The notes beneath the pieces were generated by a model, which did not search any database, was not told the DNA's origin, and saw only the letters and a program-made list of their open reading frames with translations. Shown here piece after piece: positions 1 through 7,706 of a DNA stretch of 64,000 nt (its first letter is position 1; every line of letters starts with the position of its first letter). The translations under genes and the position numbers were made by a program. Source of the DNA: a virus; the IMG/VR virus record IMGVR_UViG_3300008117_000010, positions 1 through 64,000 of that record. One strand, 5' to 3'.

Positions 1-218
1 CATTTAGCACCTTCAATAAAACCATCTCTATCACCAACATAATAATCATGTGCATCTCTTGGGACATAAGGTGCTGCCATCTCTATCTCTTCATCACTTG
101 GTAGTTCTATTGGTGTTACATATTCATCTATGTATTTCATAATATGTTTAGCATCTATCATTGATACCTCACATTTTTCTGCTGCTGTTAAAAACATTTC
201 TTTAGTGTATAGTTTCAT
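1..218 (-). CDS. Hypothetical protein, 3' part cut by window edge
   Basis: The reading frame opens with ATG at 218 and stays open to base 1, giving 72 codons of a longer protein. The visible part begins MKLYTKEMFLTAAEKCEVSM and is acidic, with a conserved-looking stretch PYVPRDAHDYYVGDRDGF. I do not recognise a family. It starts 7 nt downstream of the thymidine kinase stop, so the two are probably co-transcribed. Confidence 0.75.
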   Translation of the reverse strand, partial: MKLYTKEMFLTAAEKCEVSMIDAKHIMKYIDEYVTPIELPSDEEIEMAAPYVPRDAHDYYVGDRDGFIEGAK

Positions 219-224
219 ATTCTA

Positions 225-767
225 TTAGATTACATTTCTTAATACATTAACATATTCTTCATAACATCTAGGTTCATATGCTTCAGTACCACCAACTTGA
301 ATCTCCGATGATTTATCGGTAGTTGCCATAGTGTAGTAAGCATCTTTCCCTGTTATAGGACACACTGCAGGACACACTTCTATCTTAGTAGCATAAGGAA
401 ACATTATCATTGGTTCTTCAAATGCTTTACCTTCAGAAGATAACTGTATGGTACTTACATATATATCATACCCCTGACTAAACAAGTTAATTAAAACTTT
501 AGCACAACCAGGTATCATAAATGCTTCATCTACAGCTATGATTTCAGCACCTTTTGATGCCTCAATCATTTCTTGACCAGTAGATACATTTATAGCATCC
601 CATGCTGCACCACAGTGTGTTTTAACTTCAGCATCAGCATATCTAGTATCTAATAAAGGTTTAAACAAGACTATCTTTTTCTTCTGATATCTTGCTCTTT
701 CTAATGCGGCTAACATTCTAGATGTCTTGCCACCAAACATAGGACCGGTGTAAATAGTAAAGGTCAT
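225..767 (-). CDS. tdk: Thymidine kinase (type II, TK1-like)
   Basis: Phosphorylates thymidine to dTMP, feeding the phage dNTP supply in the cytoplasm. The 180-residue length fits the family. Visible motifs: P-loop GPMFGGKT at residues 8-15, the VDEAF segment with the likely catalytic Glu81, structural Cys residues at 132 and 136, and the lasso-type substrate-binding end VGGTEAYEPRC at 158-168 whose Cys168 could complete the zinc site. It is the last complete leftward gene here. The 97 nt upstream of it separate it from the tRNA gene and probably hold a promoter, though I see no clear consensus there. Confidence 0.93.
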   Translation of the reverse strand: MTFTIYTGPMFGGKTSRMLAALERARYQKKKIVLFKPLLDTRYADAEVKTHCGAAWDAINVSTGQEMIEASKGAEIIAVDEAFMIPGCAKVLINLFSQGYDIYVSTIQLSSEGKAFEEPMIMFPYATKIEVCPAVCPITGKDAYYTMATTDKSSEIQVGGTEAYEPRCYEEYVNVLRNVI

Positions 768-864
768 AAGAACTACATTATAGACTCGAACTATATTCCA
801 AAGGCTTCATCCATACAAAGCTTATGTAGTTACAAAACACACAAAACAAAACTAAAAAAAATTG

Positions 865-948
865 TACCACTGACTGGAGTCGAACCAGCACGAACATTCT
901 GTTCAAAGGATTTTAAGTCCTTCGTGTCTACCATTCCACCACAGTGGC
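865..948 (-). tRNA. tRNA-Leu (anticodon UAA)
   Basis: Read on the minus strand, an 84-nt cloverleaf can be drawn. The acceptor stem GCCACTG pairs with CAGTGGT (one G-U), the anticodon stem AAGGA/TCCTT holds the loop CTTAAAA, there is a long type II variable arm, and the T-arm contains GGTTCGACTCC. The long variable arm and the TAA anticodon fit leucine. CCA is not encoded. It lies 6 nt after the helicase stop codon, so it is probably processed from the same transcript. UUA is a heavily used codon in the AT-rich late genes, which gives a plausible reason to carry it. Confidence 0.93.
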
Positions 949-954
949 GCCTAT

Positions 955-2061
955 TTAGCTTACTACATTAATAAATTCATTGATCTGAACATACTTAATT
1001 TTAGAAGGATCAAAAGGCTCTAAAGAGTTCTTAACCCATTCTTCATCAATAGTATTCTCATAACAAAGAATATGTGCAGTAGCTTGGTCATTTGGATTTA
1101 ATCTTAATAATCTACCCAATCTTTGTGCAAACTTACGTTCATTACCATAAGCATGCATAATGATTCCATGTTTTAAATTTGGAATGTTTACACCTTCATT
1201 TAGTTGTAACACACATGAAAGTTTATCTATCCTTCCAGATTTAAACATATCTAAGTTACTTTCTGAATGTTCATTACCACTATGATAACTATATTCACAT
1301 AACTTGTCAGCTTGTTCTTGAGTATTACAAAATAAAATACATTTATCTTGAATCTTATTTAGTAATCTCATTGCATACCTTTCTTTACTTGGAAAAACTT
1401 GCATTGCTTTCATTCTCATAACTCTAGTAGTCATTGACTCTTTACGAGAATATGCTCCATCAATTCGATTTGTCCAATACTCATAAGACTTCATCTCTGT
1501 TGTCTTAAAGTTTTTATTTTTTGAATTAACCACAAATAGGGTCTGATTATCCAAAGGTAACATATGAACAAAGATGCGATAGTCATTGAGGATATTATCA
1601 CTAATAGCAGTATCAGTAATATACTGATAGTGAATTGGACAATATTTAGAAACCATCTCATATTTTTCACTTTTCTTTTTAATTGGTGGTGTACCAGTCA
1701 ATCCAAGTATTCTACCACTGAATTTACTTAACCAATTATCATGTGAATATAAGAGATTATGACATTCATCCAAATAAACTATGTTATAATTAGTATCTTT
1801 TTTCTTTAAAGAAAGATACGTAGTAAAGGTTATCTTGTTTAAGATATGAGAATACCCATGTTTAGCAGCATCCTCTTCCCAAGATTTAATAATTGATTTC
1901 TTTGGAACAACAACTAAATATTGAGAATTACTTGTATCAAAATAATCCGCATGCTTTAATGCAAGTAATGTCTTACCAACACCCATAGAAATACCAACAC
2001 CACATCTATAGTGCTGGATAATTTCTTTTAAGGCTTCGTCTTGTATGGCACTTCTATCCAT
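955..2061 (-). CDS. SF2 DNA helicase (DEAD/DECH, SNF2/UvsW-like)
   Basis: ATP-dependent helicase or translocase of 368 residues, probably acting in phage replication or recombination. Motifs run in family order: Walker A GVGKT at 27-31, Walker B DECH at 98-101, motif III TGTPP at 122-126, and motif VI QRLGRLLRL near residue 320. Two RecA-like lobes fit this length, with no obvious extra domain. Its start overlaps the end of the next upstream gene by 34 nt, indicating coupled translation, and its stop lies 6 nt before tRNA-Leu. Which subfamily (UvsW or SNF2-like) cannot be settled by eye. Confidence 0.9.
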   Translation of the reverse strand: MDRSAIQDEALKEIIQHYRCGVGISMGVGKTLLALKHADYFDTSNSQYLVVVPKKSIIKSWEEDAAKHGYSHILNKITFTTYLSLKKKDTNYNIVYLDECHNLLYSHDNWLSKFSGRILGLTGTPPIKKKSEKYEMVSKYCPIHYQYITDTAISDNILNDYRIFVHMLPLDNQTLFVVNSKNKNFKTTEMKSYEYWTNRIDGAYSRKESMTTRVMRMKAMQVFPSKERYAMRLLNKIQDKCILFCNTQEQADKLCEYSYHSGNEHSESNLDMFKSGRIDKLSCVLQLNEGVNIPNLKHGIIMHAYGNERKFAQRLGRLLRLNPNDQATAHILCYENTIDEEWVKNSLEPFDPSKIKYVQINEFINVVS

Positions 2062-2357
2062 AAATTTTTACAGTCTTCTTTACTTAATGATACAGTATGA
2101 TATAGAGGCTTATATTCCATATTATCAACTTTATAATATTTATAAATGGAAAGATTAGCTTCTTCAGGAACTCTGTTATGTCCTAGTGCTTTAATTTTTG
2201 TAACTATATTTTCTACGTATTCAAAATCTAAAGTACCATGTAAAATTATATCATTAATTTTATGTTTAATAATAATATTTTCTGGTTGTTTATAAATTAA
2301 TTCAGCCTCAACTAAATAACCAATTTGATGACCAATAAATTGTTTCATTTTTCCCAT
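2028..2357 (-). CDS. Hypothetical protein, 109 aa
   Basis: The frame opens at MGKMKQFIGH and overlaps the helicase start by 34 nt and the HNH gene by 1 nt (ATGA-type junction). It has mixed charge and no membrane segment. I see no known motif. The tight coupling on both sides argues it is a real gene of the replication operon. Confidence 0.75.
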   Translation of the reverse strand: MGKMKQFIGHQIGYLVEAELIYKQPENIIIKHKINDIILHGTLDFEYVENIVTKIKALGHNRVPEEANLSIYKYYKVDNMEYKPLYHTVSLSKEDCKNLWIEVPYKTKP

Positions 2358-2638
2358 TACATTTTAGATTTTCTAAGTCCTAATTCTGTTGCTGCAATTG
2401 GATATGTCTCAATCCAATTATGACAAGATCTACATACACCAATCCAATCAGATACATCATTTAAATCATCACCCATTCTTCCTTTAATGTGGTGAATATC
2501 TGTTGCAATTATTGTACACTTAAACACTTTAGCCTTACAATAAGGATGATCTTGAAGATAAAGAAGGCGGAGTTTATTATACTCCGCCTCTTGTTTACTT
2601 CTTTTCTTCGACCGTTTTTTCAAAGGCGTTCGTTTCAT
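2357..2638 (-). CDS. HNH endonuclease (small, free-standing)
   Basis: A 93-residue protein with a basic N-terminus (KRTPLKKRSKKRSK). The HNH fold signature is visible: Cys34 and Cys41 before the catalytic HHIKGR at 49-54, then CRSCHNWIE at 69-77 with the second Cys pair and the final His/Asn. It probably nicks or cuts DNA with a metal ion. It could be a homing nuclease, but it sits in an operon with overlapping neighbours, so a role in replication or packaging is as likely. The stop overlaps the next gene start. Confidence 0.87.
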   Translation of the reverse strand: MKRTPLKKRSKKRSKQEAEYNKLRLLYLQDHPYCKAKVFKCTIIATDIHHIKGRMGDDLNDVSDWIGVCRSCHNWIETYPIAATELGLRKSKM

Positions 2639-2979
2639 ACAGAAAAGTCATTGTCATTTGGATCTATAGATGTTTGAAATAATTCTTCAACATCATTATA
2701 GAGTTTAGGAAAACTGTCTTTAATAAGTCCAGTTACCTCATCCAATTTCTTATTGATCTCTTTTATGTACTTGAACCTTATTGAATCTTCAATCTCTTTA
2801 ACTTCTTCTTCAGTTAAAGATTTAAATGATTCAATATAACTGTTATCAGGTAACGCCAATCGATTTGAAACACCTTGATTTTCAATCACTTGTTGGTAAG
2901 TTTTTAAAACATCTTTCATTATAAATGAAATAAAAACCAATTCCGTATTTTTTAGTTTTGCAAAGTTTGATTTACTCAT
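2635..2979 (-). CDS. Hypothetical protein, 114 aa
   Basis: An acidic, probably helical protein with charged stretches such as LTEEEVKEIED. Overlaps its upstream neighbour by 4 nt and the HNH gene by 4 nt, which shows translational coupling within a single operon. No recognised domain. Confidence 0.75.
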   Translation of the reverse strand: MSKSNFAKLKNTELVFISFIMKDVLKTYQQVIENQGVSNRLALPDNSYIESFKSLTEEEVKEIEDSIRFKYIKEINKKLDEVTGLIKDSFPKLYNDVEELFQTSIDPNDNDFSV

Positions 2980-3416
2980 AAGGCATAAAAGTTTTTTGGT
3001 AACATATTCTTCTCTATAAACAAAGATACAATATCTTGTTTACTTATATTTAATTCAGAGAAAGACAATGTACAAAAAAACTTTTTATCAGGCTCAAAAT
3101 TATTAAGCTCTTTTATAAACGGACTTCTAGGAAATAGTTGTGATAAAAATCCACCAACATATTGCGTTAGCTTTTCCTGTTTATAAATATTAATAATCCT
3201 TTGAGCTTTAGCATACTTTGTTTTAATATCAACTAGTTCTTTTTGAGTCATCTTCTGAAGCTCTTCGGAACTATATGCTTTATATCCAAACACTAATTGC
3301 TTATACAATAAGTTTTGGTAGGGAGTAAAGACATCCTGCTCATACTCCATAACATCTTGTCCAAAATAAAGTTGTTTTTGGGCAAGCTTTCCTTGGTAAT
3401 TTACATTTTGATACAT
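2976..3416 (-). CDS. Hypothetical protein, 146 aa
   Basis: Begins MYQNVNYQGKLAQKQLYFGQ. Mostly polar with a Lys/Gln-rich middle. No catalytic motif seen. It is the first gene after the terminator at 3429-3453, so it probably has its own promoter or is reached by readthrough. Confidence 0.75.
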   Translation of the reverse strand: MYQNVNYQGKLAQKQLYFGQDVMEYEQDVFTPYQNLLYKQLVFGYKAYSSEELQKMTQKELVDIKTKYAKAQRIINIYKQEKLTQYVGGFLSQLFPRSPFIKELNNFEPDKKFFCTLSFSELNISKQDIVSLFIEKNMLPKNFYAL

Positions 3417-3428
3417 AAGATTAAATTA

Positions 3429-3453
3429 AAAAGGGGGAATAAATCCCCCTTTT
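3429..3453 (-). terminator. Intrinsic terminator after the 3472-3924 gene
   Basis: AAAAGGGGGA pairs with TCCCCCTTTT around a short AT loop, and on the minus strand it ends in a T-run. It is nearly symmetric, so it could also stop rightward transcription. Confidence 0.85.
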
Positions 3454-3471
3454 GTTAGACATACATAATGA

Positions 3472-3924
3472 TCATAGATCAAAACTCTCTTCTTCAATAC
3501 GCGCTTTCGGTAGTGGAGATTGAGCATTACGAATTTGTTCAGTATTAGTATGCTGAACATAAACGTCTTGATCTTCAACAGTATTATATACTGTTATACG
3601 ATAAATAGGTTGGTTGTCCTTCATACATATAACACCTGTGTCACCTGCATACTTAAGGTCACGCTCGGCATTATCATTACGAAATGGTACAACGGATTCT
3701 TTAACATAAATGTTACCTGGTAATTCCATACCATTAACAAATCCTAAAGAACGCAGTTCTTCAGTTGAACCCTGGATCAAAGCAGAAACATTCTTCTTTT
3801 TAATCCAATTATCTACAAACATTACACGTGTTTGTTCTACCCGAATAGATGCAAATTCTGGGTTGTTCTCACTTGGCACAACAACTTGCCCGTTGCGTGC
3901 GGCTACTTTAACTTTTGTGTTCAT
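3472..3924 (-). CDS. Hypothetical protein, 150 aa
   Basis: Begins MNTKVKVAARNGQVVVPSEN. The N-terminal half is rich in short beta-type segments (VKVAARNGQVVV, FASIRVEQTRVMFVD) and the C-terminus is acidic (ARIEEESFDL). A basic core with an acidic tail is the layout of many phage single-strand DNA-binding proteins, but I do not see a diagnostic motif, so this is only a suggestion. A strong terminator follows, suggesting an abundant separate transcript. Confidence 0.75.
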   Translation of the reverse strand: MNTKVKVAARNGQVVVPSENNPEFASIRVEQTRVMFVDNWIKKKNVSALIQGSTEELRSLGFVNGMELPGNIYVKESVVPFRNDNAERDLKYAGDTGVICMKDNQPIYRITVYNTVEDQDVYVQHTNTEQIRNAQSPLPKARIEEESFDL

Positions 3925-3929
3925 AAAAT

Positions 3930-4190
3930 TTAAATTATATCTGTATTTAATTCAATGGGATCATCATCATCCCCATATTCTTCAGGAAAATAAGTCCTAA
4001 AAAATTCCTCTGGATCATATTCAGAATTTTCAAGTTGATCCAGTAACTCTATATTAGATAAATAAAAAGGAGAATTAACATACATACCAATATCATATGA
4101 CAATAATAACTGTATAGACTCTTGATCCATATTTAATATATCATCAAGGTCTATATCTATTACTTTGCCATTTGGAAGTTGATATAACAT
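3930..4190 (-). CDS. Hypothetical acidic protein, 86 aa
   Basis: Strongly acidic (EYDPEEFFRTYFPEEYGDDDD near the end). It lies 5 nt upstream of the next gene in the same operon. No family recognised. Small acidic early proteins of phages often bind host proteins, but nothing here shows that directly. Confidence 0.7.
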   Translation of the reverse strand: MLYQLPNGKVIDIDLDDILNMDQESIQLLLSYDIGMYVNSPFYLSNIELLDQLENSEYDPEEFFRTYFPEEYGDDDDPIELNTDII

Positions 4191-4220
4191 TAATCAAATA
4201 TACAGGAATGCCTTAATAAA

Positions 4221-4424
4221 TTAAGACGAGTAAGTAATTAAATATAAGATTATAGCTATCAATGAAATTATACCTAATACAGATACTGTCATAAGTATTT
4301 CAGTATATTTTTTGTTCTTTTTTTGAATTGCCATTATCTCATGATCTATTTCACTTTTCATACGATCAATTCGTTTTTGAAAAGTACTCATATACACAGG
4401 TCGTTTATCTCTAGAATCTTCCAT
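4221..4424 (-). CDS. Small membrane protein, 67 aa
   Basis: A charged N-terminal half (KRIDRMKSEIDHEIMAIQKK, coiled-coil-like) is followed by one transmembrane helix (about residues 45-65, ILMTVSVLGIISLIAIILYL), so it is a tail-anchored type. The start at 4424 is preferred: its ATG overlaps the TGA of the upstream 42-aa gene. A GTG one codon earlier is possible. Confidence 0.72.
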   Translation of the reverse strand: MEDSRDKRPVYMSTFQKRIDRMKSEIDHEIMAIQKKNKKYTEILMTVSVLGIISLIAIILYLITYSS

Positions 4425-4552
4425 CACATAAATAGTTGTTTATAAAACCAAATCAACATTCCTAAAGCTATAAACCCTAATACTATATCACCTGCTACAA
4501 TTACTAAACCTATTATAACATTTTTATGATCATCCTTGTTTTGATCTTTCAT
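4424..4552 (-). CDS. Very small membrane protein, 42 aa
   Basis: ATG at 4552 opens a 42-codon frame: MKDQNKDDHKN followed by one hydrophobic helix (VIIGLVIVAGDIVLGFIALGM) and a short positive tail. It overlaps the next membrane gene in a TGATG junction, so the pair is probably translated together. The start is 33 nt from the divergent metallophosphoesterase start. Confidence 0.65.
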   Translation of the reverse strand: MKDQNKDDHKNVIIGLVIVAGDIVLGFIALGMLIWFYKQLFM

Positions 4553-4585
4553 ATTTATTACTTTCGTTTAATTAAAGATAATAAA

Positions 4586-5605
4586 ATGCTTAATAGAAAA
4601 ACAAATCGTTACAGATTAAAACCAGAAGAAGTAGAACTTATTGATCATTATAGAGGAATTAAAGACGCTTGTGATACCGCTGATGTTGATATTAAAAATG
4701 TATCCCACGGTTGGTTAAAAACTAAAGACGCCAGTTTATTTTTTAGAAATCCCTCGGTTGATCTTAATCAATTAAAGAAAGAATTAATTGAAGAATTAAA
4801 GAACTATTCCCCTGCCTATCCAAATATTAAACGTAAACAATTAACTAATTCCCACTTATTAGTTGTTGATCCTGCGGATGTACACATAGGAAAGCTATCC
4901 TCTTCATTTGAAACAGGAGAATCATATGATTCACAAATAGCAGTTAAGCGTGTACTCGAAGGTGTTCAAGGTTTAATAAATCAATCTGCTGGTTTTAACA
5001 TTAACCAAATTGTTTTTGTAATTGGTAATGATATACTACATGTTGATACTCCAAAGTCAAGTACTACAGCAGGAACTATACAAGACACACATGGAATGTG
5101 GTATGATAATTTCCTGATTGGTAAAAAACTATATGTAGATATTATAGAAATGCTAATGCAAATCGCTAATGTTCATGTAGTTTTTTGTCCATCTAATCAT
5201 GACTTTATGAGTGGATTCTTTTTAGCAGATACACTTGGAGCATGGTTTAGAAAATCAAAGAATGTAACCTTTGATATATCTATGCAACATCGTAAGTATT
5301 ATAGCTATGGAAATAATTGTATTGGTTTTACTCACGGTGACGGTGCAAAAACCCAGGACTTACCATTATTAATGGCTCAAGAAACCCATTACTGGTCTAA
5401 TCCCAAAAGGTATATATACACACACCACGTACATCATAAAACTTCAAAGGACTATGGTTCTGTATGTGTAGAATCACTTCGATCACCTTCTGCTGCAGAT
5501 AGTTGGCACCATAGAAATGGATATCAACATGCACCAAAGGCAATCGAAGCTTTTCTACATCATCCATTACACGGACAAACAGTAAGACTTACTCATTACT
5601 TTTGA
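4586..5605 (+). CDS. Calcineurin-like metallophosphoesterase
   Basis: A 339-residue enzyme with the five metal-binding blocks of the family in order: DVH near residue 96, IGND near 145, SNHD near 202, HGD near 249 and HHVHH near 280. The usual GD and GNHD appear as GND and SNHD. Probably a phosphodiesterase acting on nucleic acid or nucleotides; the substrate cannot be told. ATG 4586 (MLNRKTNR) is chosen over an in-frame ATG at 4526, whose extra 20 residues are hydrophobic and overlap the divergent gene. It is the only rightward gene in the left 12.6 kb; its end overlaps the 5596 gene tail to tail. Confidence 0.88.
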   Translation: MLNRKTNRYRLKPEEVELIDHYRGIKDACDTADVDIKNVSHGWLKTKDASLFFRNPSVDLNQLKKELIEELKNYSPAYPNIKRKQLTNSHLLVVDPADVHIGKLSSSFETGESYDSQIAVKRVLEGVQGLINQSAGFNINQIVFVIGNDILHVDTPKSSTTAGTIQDTHGMWYDNFLIGKKLYVDIIEMLMQIANVHVVFCPSNHDFMSGFFLADTLGAWFRKSKNVTFDISMQHRKYYSYGNNCIGFTHGDGAKTQDLPLLMAQETHYWSNPKRYIYTHHVHHKTSKDYGSVCVESLRSPSAADSWHHRNGYQHAPKAIEAFLHHPLHGQTVRLTHYF

Positions 5606-5889
5606 AAACTGATAACAATATTCACGTTTCCAACTTTAAATGAGATAGAATCTGCGTCTTGATTTACCTGATTAAAGACTCTTTGAACTTTAAAGTCATC
5701 AGTTAAAGACACAGCATTCTCCATTTGTTTTTTAAATTGTCTTTGCTTTTGGTAGATAGCACCATCAGTTCTACTCGGTAACAAGTTACGCAGAGTAGAA
5801 ATCTTTTTGTTAATGTTCTTTCGAAGGATTTCGTTCTCTCGTTCAGTCCAATAAACGATTCCTCGGTTTACATAATAAGAAGTTTCCAT
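5596..5889 (-). CDS. SANT/Myb-like DNA-binding protein, 97 aa
   Basis: Residues about 12-52 (YWTERENEILRKNI, ISTLRNLLPSRTDGAIYQKQ) match a SANT/Myb-type helix-turn-helix: the W at the start of helix 1, and the pattern L-P-x-R-T-x-x-A-I-x-x-x in the recognition helix. Probably a transcription regulator or nuclease-associated DNA-binding protein. It converges with the metallophosphoesterase, overlapping 10 nt. Confidence 0.72.
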   Translation of the reverse strand: METSYYVNRGIVYWTERENEILRKNINKKISTLRNLLPSRTDGAIYQKQRQFKKQMENAVSLTDDFKVQRVFNQVNQDADSISFKVGNVNIVISFQK

Positions 5890-5937
5890 AATTAGAGTAT
5901 TATACTTTATATAAAAAGACTTTGTACTTCCTAAAAA

Positions 5938-6177
5938 TTACCATGAACTAACATTGGTTATGCAAAAATCTTCTCCTGCATTTGCATCCCACCATTTGTC
6001 TTGGTCAATACAAAAGGTTTTCCTATTACCAGAACAATCGTTTTCGATTTCAATCCAGTAACAATTAGTGGCAATATCCACTCCATCATTTGTAATTCTA
6101 CCACAATTACAATTCTCTTCCTCTTTTTTACAGGATACTAAAAAGAGGACGGTACAAAAAATAATAAACTTATTCAT
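5938..6177 (-). CDS. Small phage lipoprotein, 79 aa
   Basis: ATG 6177 gives MNKFIIFCTVLFLVSCKKEEE: a short positive start, a hydrophobic core and a lipobox LVSC with the lipidated Cys16, followed by an acidic linker and a Cys-rich domain with six Cys (CNCG, NCY, DCSG, FCID, FCIT). It is probably exported and membrane-anchored with disulfides. Phage lipoproteins of this kind often block superinfection; that role is inferred. A longer frame upstream is not credible because it overlaps the terminator and the next gene. Confidence 0.78.
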   Translation of the reverse strand: MNKFIIFCTVLFLVSCKKEEENCNCGRITNDGVDIATNCYWIEIENDCSGNRKTFCIDQDKWWDANAGEDFCITNVSSW

Positions 6178-6204
6178 TCTTATTGGTTTTAATTTAAAAG
6201 ATAA

Positions 6205-6234
6205 AATCTGATAGTCTTTATAGACTATCAGATT
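6205..6234 (-). terminator. Terminator with stop codon in its loop
   Basis: Perfect 13-bp stem (AATCTGATAGTCT with AGACTATCAGATT) around a TTAT loop that contains the TAA stop of the 6218-6451 gene. T-rich sequence follows on the minus strand. Confidence 0.85.
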
Positions 6235-6451
6235 CAAAATCGAAGAACTCAATATCATCCGAATACGAATTATAATTACCCGGATCGATAGTATATAATA
6301 AGTCATCCAAATAGTCTTCATCAAACATAACTGAATCACTTAAAATAATGTGAGCCAATACATTATACATCTCGGCTGTTGACCACAAGTCAAGGTTATG
6401 ATCTTTTTTTACTAGATACTCTAGTGCTAACTGTTTACTGTAAGATTTCAT
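6218..6451 (-). CDS. Hypothetical acidic protein, 77 aa
   Basis: Begins MKSYSKQLALEYLVKKDHNL; the C-terminal half is very acidic (DEDYLDDLLYTIDP, DIEFFDFESDSL). No known motif. Its stop codon lies in the loop of a strong terminator, so it ends a transcription unit. Confidence 0.72.
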   Translation of the reverse strand: MKSYSKQLALEYLVKKDHNLDLWSTAEMYNVLAHIILSDSVMFDEDYLDDLLYTIDPGNYNSYSDDIEFFDFESDSL

Positions 6452-6477
6452 AGACTTTATTATTACTTATTAATTGA

Positions 6478-6954
6478 TTACTTGTTACGAAAGACAATAG
6501 ATATTCTAAAGTTTTTAGAATCTAATCGGTGTTGCCATTTAAGACGGTGTTCTTCAGTCATACACATTAAAGAGTATTGAGGTAATAAAACATTCATTAC
6601 CTCTTGCTCTAATTTCATTTGTAAAACTTCAGAAGACATCAGACTAATGATAGTAATCTGCGGACCTAAACGGGGACTATCTATATGCCAGCCAATATAT
6701 TGCCCAGGCTTATAGACATTAATAGATACTTGATTAAAATCGAGAATTATATTATCCTCTAATTTAATTCCTTGAAAGGGTAAAAATAATTCAGGTATTT
6801 CAAAAGATACATGGTTATCAGATAAGCCATCTTGAGAACCATATCTTAATATCATACCTCTTGTTGATCCATTTTTAATACTCTCAAAAGGTATTAAATT
6901 TAGAACAGCATCTTCAAAACTTTTATCAACAAAGTTTTCAATTACTTTTATCAT
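6478..6954 (-). CDS. AlkB-like 2-oxoglutarate/Fe(II) dioxygenase
   Basis: A 158-residue protein with the AlkB active-site order: the SINVYKPGQYIGWHID block with iron ligands His90 and Asp92, the distal His (His136 or His142) in EEHRLKWQHR, and the 2-oxoglutarate-binding RxxxxxR at Arg150/Arg156 (RISIVFR). Expected role is oxidative demethylation of alkylated nucleic acid, or hydroxylation of a protein. The core is short, lacking the extra lid of larger homologues. A 39-codon gene overlaps its start. Confidence 0.87.
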   Translation of the reverse strand: MIKVIENFVDKSFEDAVLNLIPFESIKNGSTRGMILRYGSQDGLSDNHVSFEIPELFLPFQGIKLEDNIILDFNQVSINVYKPGQYIGWHIDSPRLGPQITIISLMSSEVLQMKLEQEVMNVLLPQYSLMCMTEEHRLKWQHRLDSKNFRISIVFRNK

Positions 6955-7057
6955 AAAGTTTTTTAAGTACCTCTACATTCGATTGCTTAATTGCGTTTCT
7001 TTTCAACCAATTAATTCGATTCGGTTTCGGTCCTAACTCTTTTCTCTTACGGCCCAT
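6938..7057 (-). CDS. Very small basic protein, 39 aa
   Basis: ATG 7057 opens MGRKRKELGPKPNRINWLKR and runs 39 codons to a TGA inside the start of the AlkB gene. Strongly basic. The 17-nt overlap suggests it may act as a leader that couples translation. It is preceded by structured RNA element 1 (7140-7231). No family recognised. Confidence 0.6.
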   Translation of the reverse strand: MGRKRKELGPKPNRINWLKRNAIKQSNVEVLKKLYDKSN

Positions 7058-7139
7058 GTTATTATCTTTCTATTAAGATAACGATTACCATTTAGAGAAC
7101 AAAACAAAATAGAAAAAATGTAAATAGATTTTATCCCTC

Positions 7140-7231
7140 TGCACTCAGTTGTACCTGTAAGTTTGATACCTCATGGGTATTACATGGTTAGTTCCTACAA
7201 CTGCTCACCCTTGGGAAGTGAGAATGGTGCA
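7140..7231. ncRNA. Structured element copy 1 (three-way junction)
   Basis: Outer stem TGCAC (7140-7144) with GTGCA (7227-7231). Second stem CAGTTGTA (7146-7153) with TACAACTG (7196-7203), extended inside by TGTAA/TTACA and ATACC/GGTAT. Side hairpin CTCAC (7204-7208) with GTGAG (7218-7222), then AATG before the outer stem closes. Same plan as the copies at 7707-7911 and 8245-8373. The strand is unknown because the pairings work on both; minus is favoured since surrounding genes are minus and it lies in the 5' leader of the 39-aa gene. Confidence 0.6.
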
Positions 7232-7351
7232 TTAATCCGGTCCTTAAGGCATATGGACCAAAGCCTGCATTGACTACTGAGCTATGCTAACGCCAGCAAC
7301 TTACTGGATATTTACCTGGTTAAAGGAAAGGTAACAATACTATATTAATTC

Positions 7352-7441
7352 CTTTGGATTTAGTTGTAATAATTACCACATTGTCCTTTTTGATTAGACC
7401 GTTGTATTCGTTTCGGGATTATTACAACTACTTATCCAAAG
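7352..7441. ncRNA. Structured element copy 4 (degenerate)
   Basis: Second stem TAGTTGTAATAAT (7361-7373) pairs perfectly with ATTATTACAACTA (7418-7430). The outer stem is a different sequence, CTTTGGAT (7352-7359) with ATCCAAAG (7434-7441), still fully paired. The side hairpin is missing. It overlaps the last codons of the 81-aa gene, so it could also act as its 3' stem. Nearby 7239-7334 holds further short stems (GGTCC/GGACC, CCAG/CTGG, TTACCT/AGGTAA) but no gene. Confidence 0.5.
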
Positions 7442-7677
7442 TTCAGTTCATCAAATCTGTCATCGTCTTCATCAGACATGAAAGACTCATTAAATTCATT
7501 AGCCATATCACCATTAAGTTGAAATTCAACTTTAGGTTTAGCTTGTAATTGTTGCAATACTTTTTCGCGATTACTAATAATCATTTTAAGAGTATTGCGG
7601 AGATGATTAATATCCATATCATCAACGGATATTAACTTACCATTACGCATTTTCCAATAAACAATATTATCTTCCAT
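7432..7677 (-). CDS. Hypothetical protein, 81 aa
   Basis: Begins MEDNIVYWKMRNGKLISVDDMD and ends in an acidic tail (SDEDDDRFDELNFG). No motif recognised. It is an isolated gene inside the structured non-coding region: element copy 2 lies just upstream and element copy 4 overlaps its stop codon. Confidence 0.72.
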   Translation of the reverse strand: MEDNIVYWKMRNGKLISVDDMDINHLRNTLKMIISNREKVLQQLQAKPKVEFQLNGDMANEFNESFMSDEDDDRFDELNFG

Positions 7678-7706
7678 AAGAGTATCATTTTAATAATATA
7701 AATTAT

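Noticed and set aside
6178-6339. N-terminal extension of the lipoprotein to ATG 6339
   Set aside because: The extension would cross a strong terminator and the upstream gene, and would bury the signal peptide and lipobox.
7233-7300. Minus-strand text resembling a tRNA D-arm (GCATAGCTCAGTAGTCAATGC)
   Set aside because: There is no matching acceptor stem, no 7-nt anticodon loop in the right place and no T-arm GTTCRA; it is better seen as a hairpin in the structured region.
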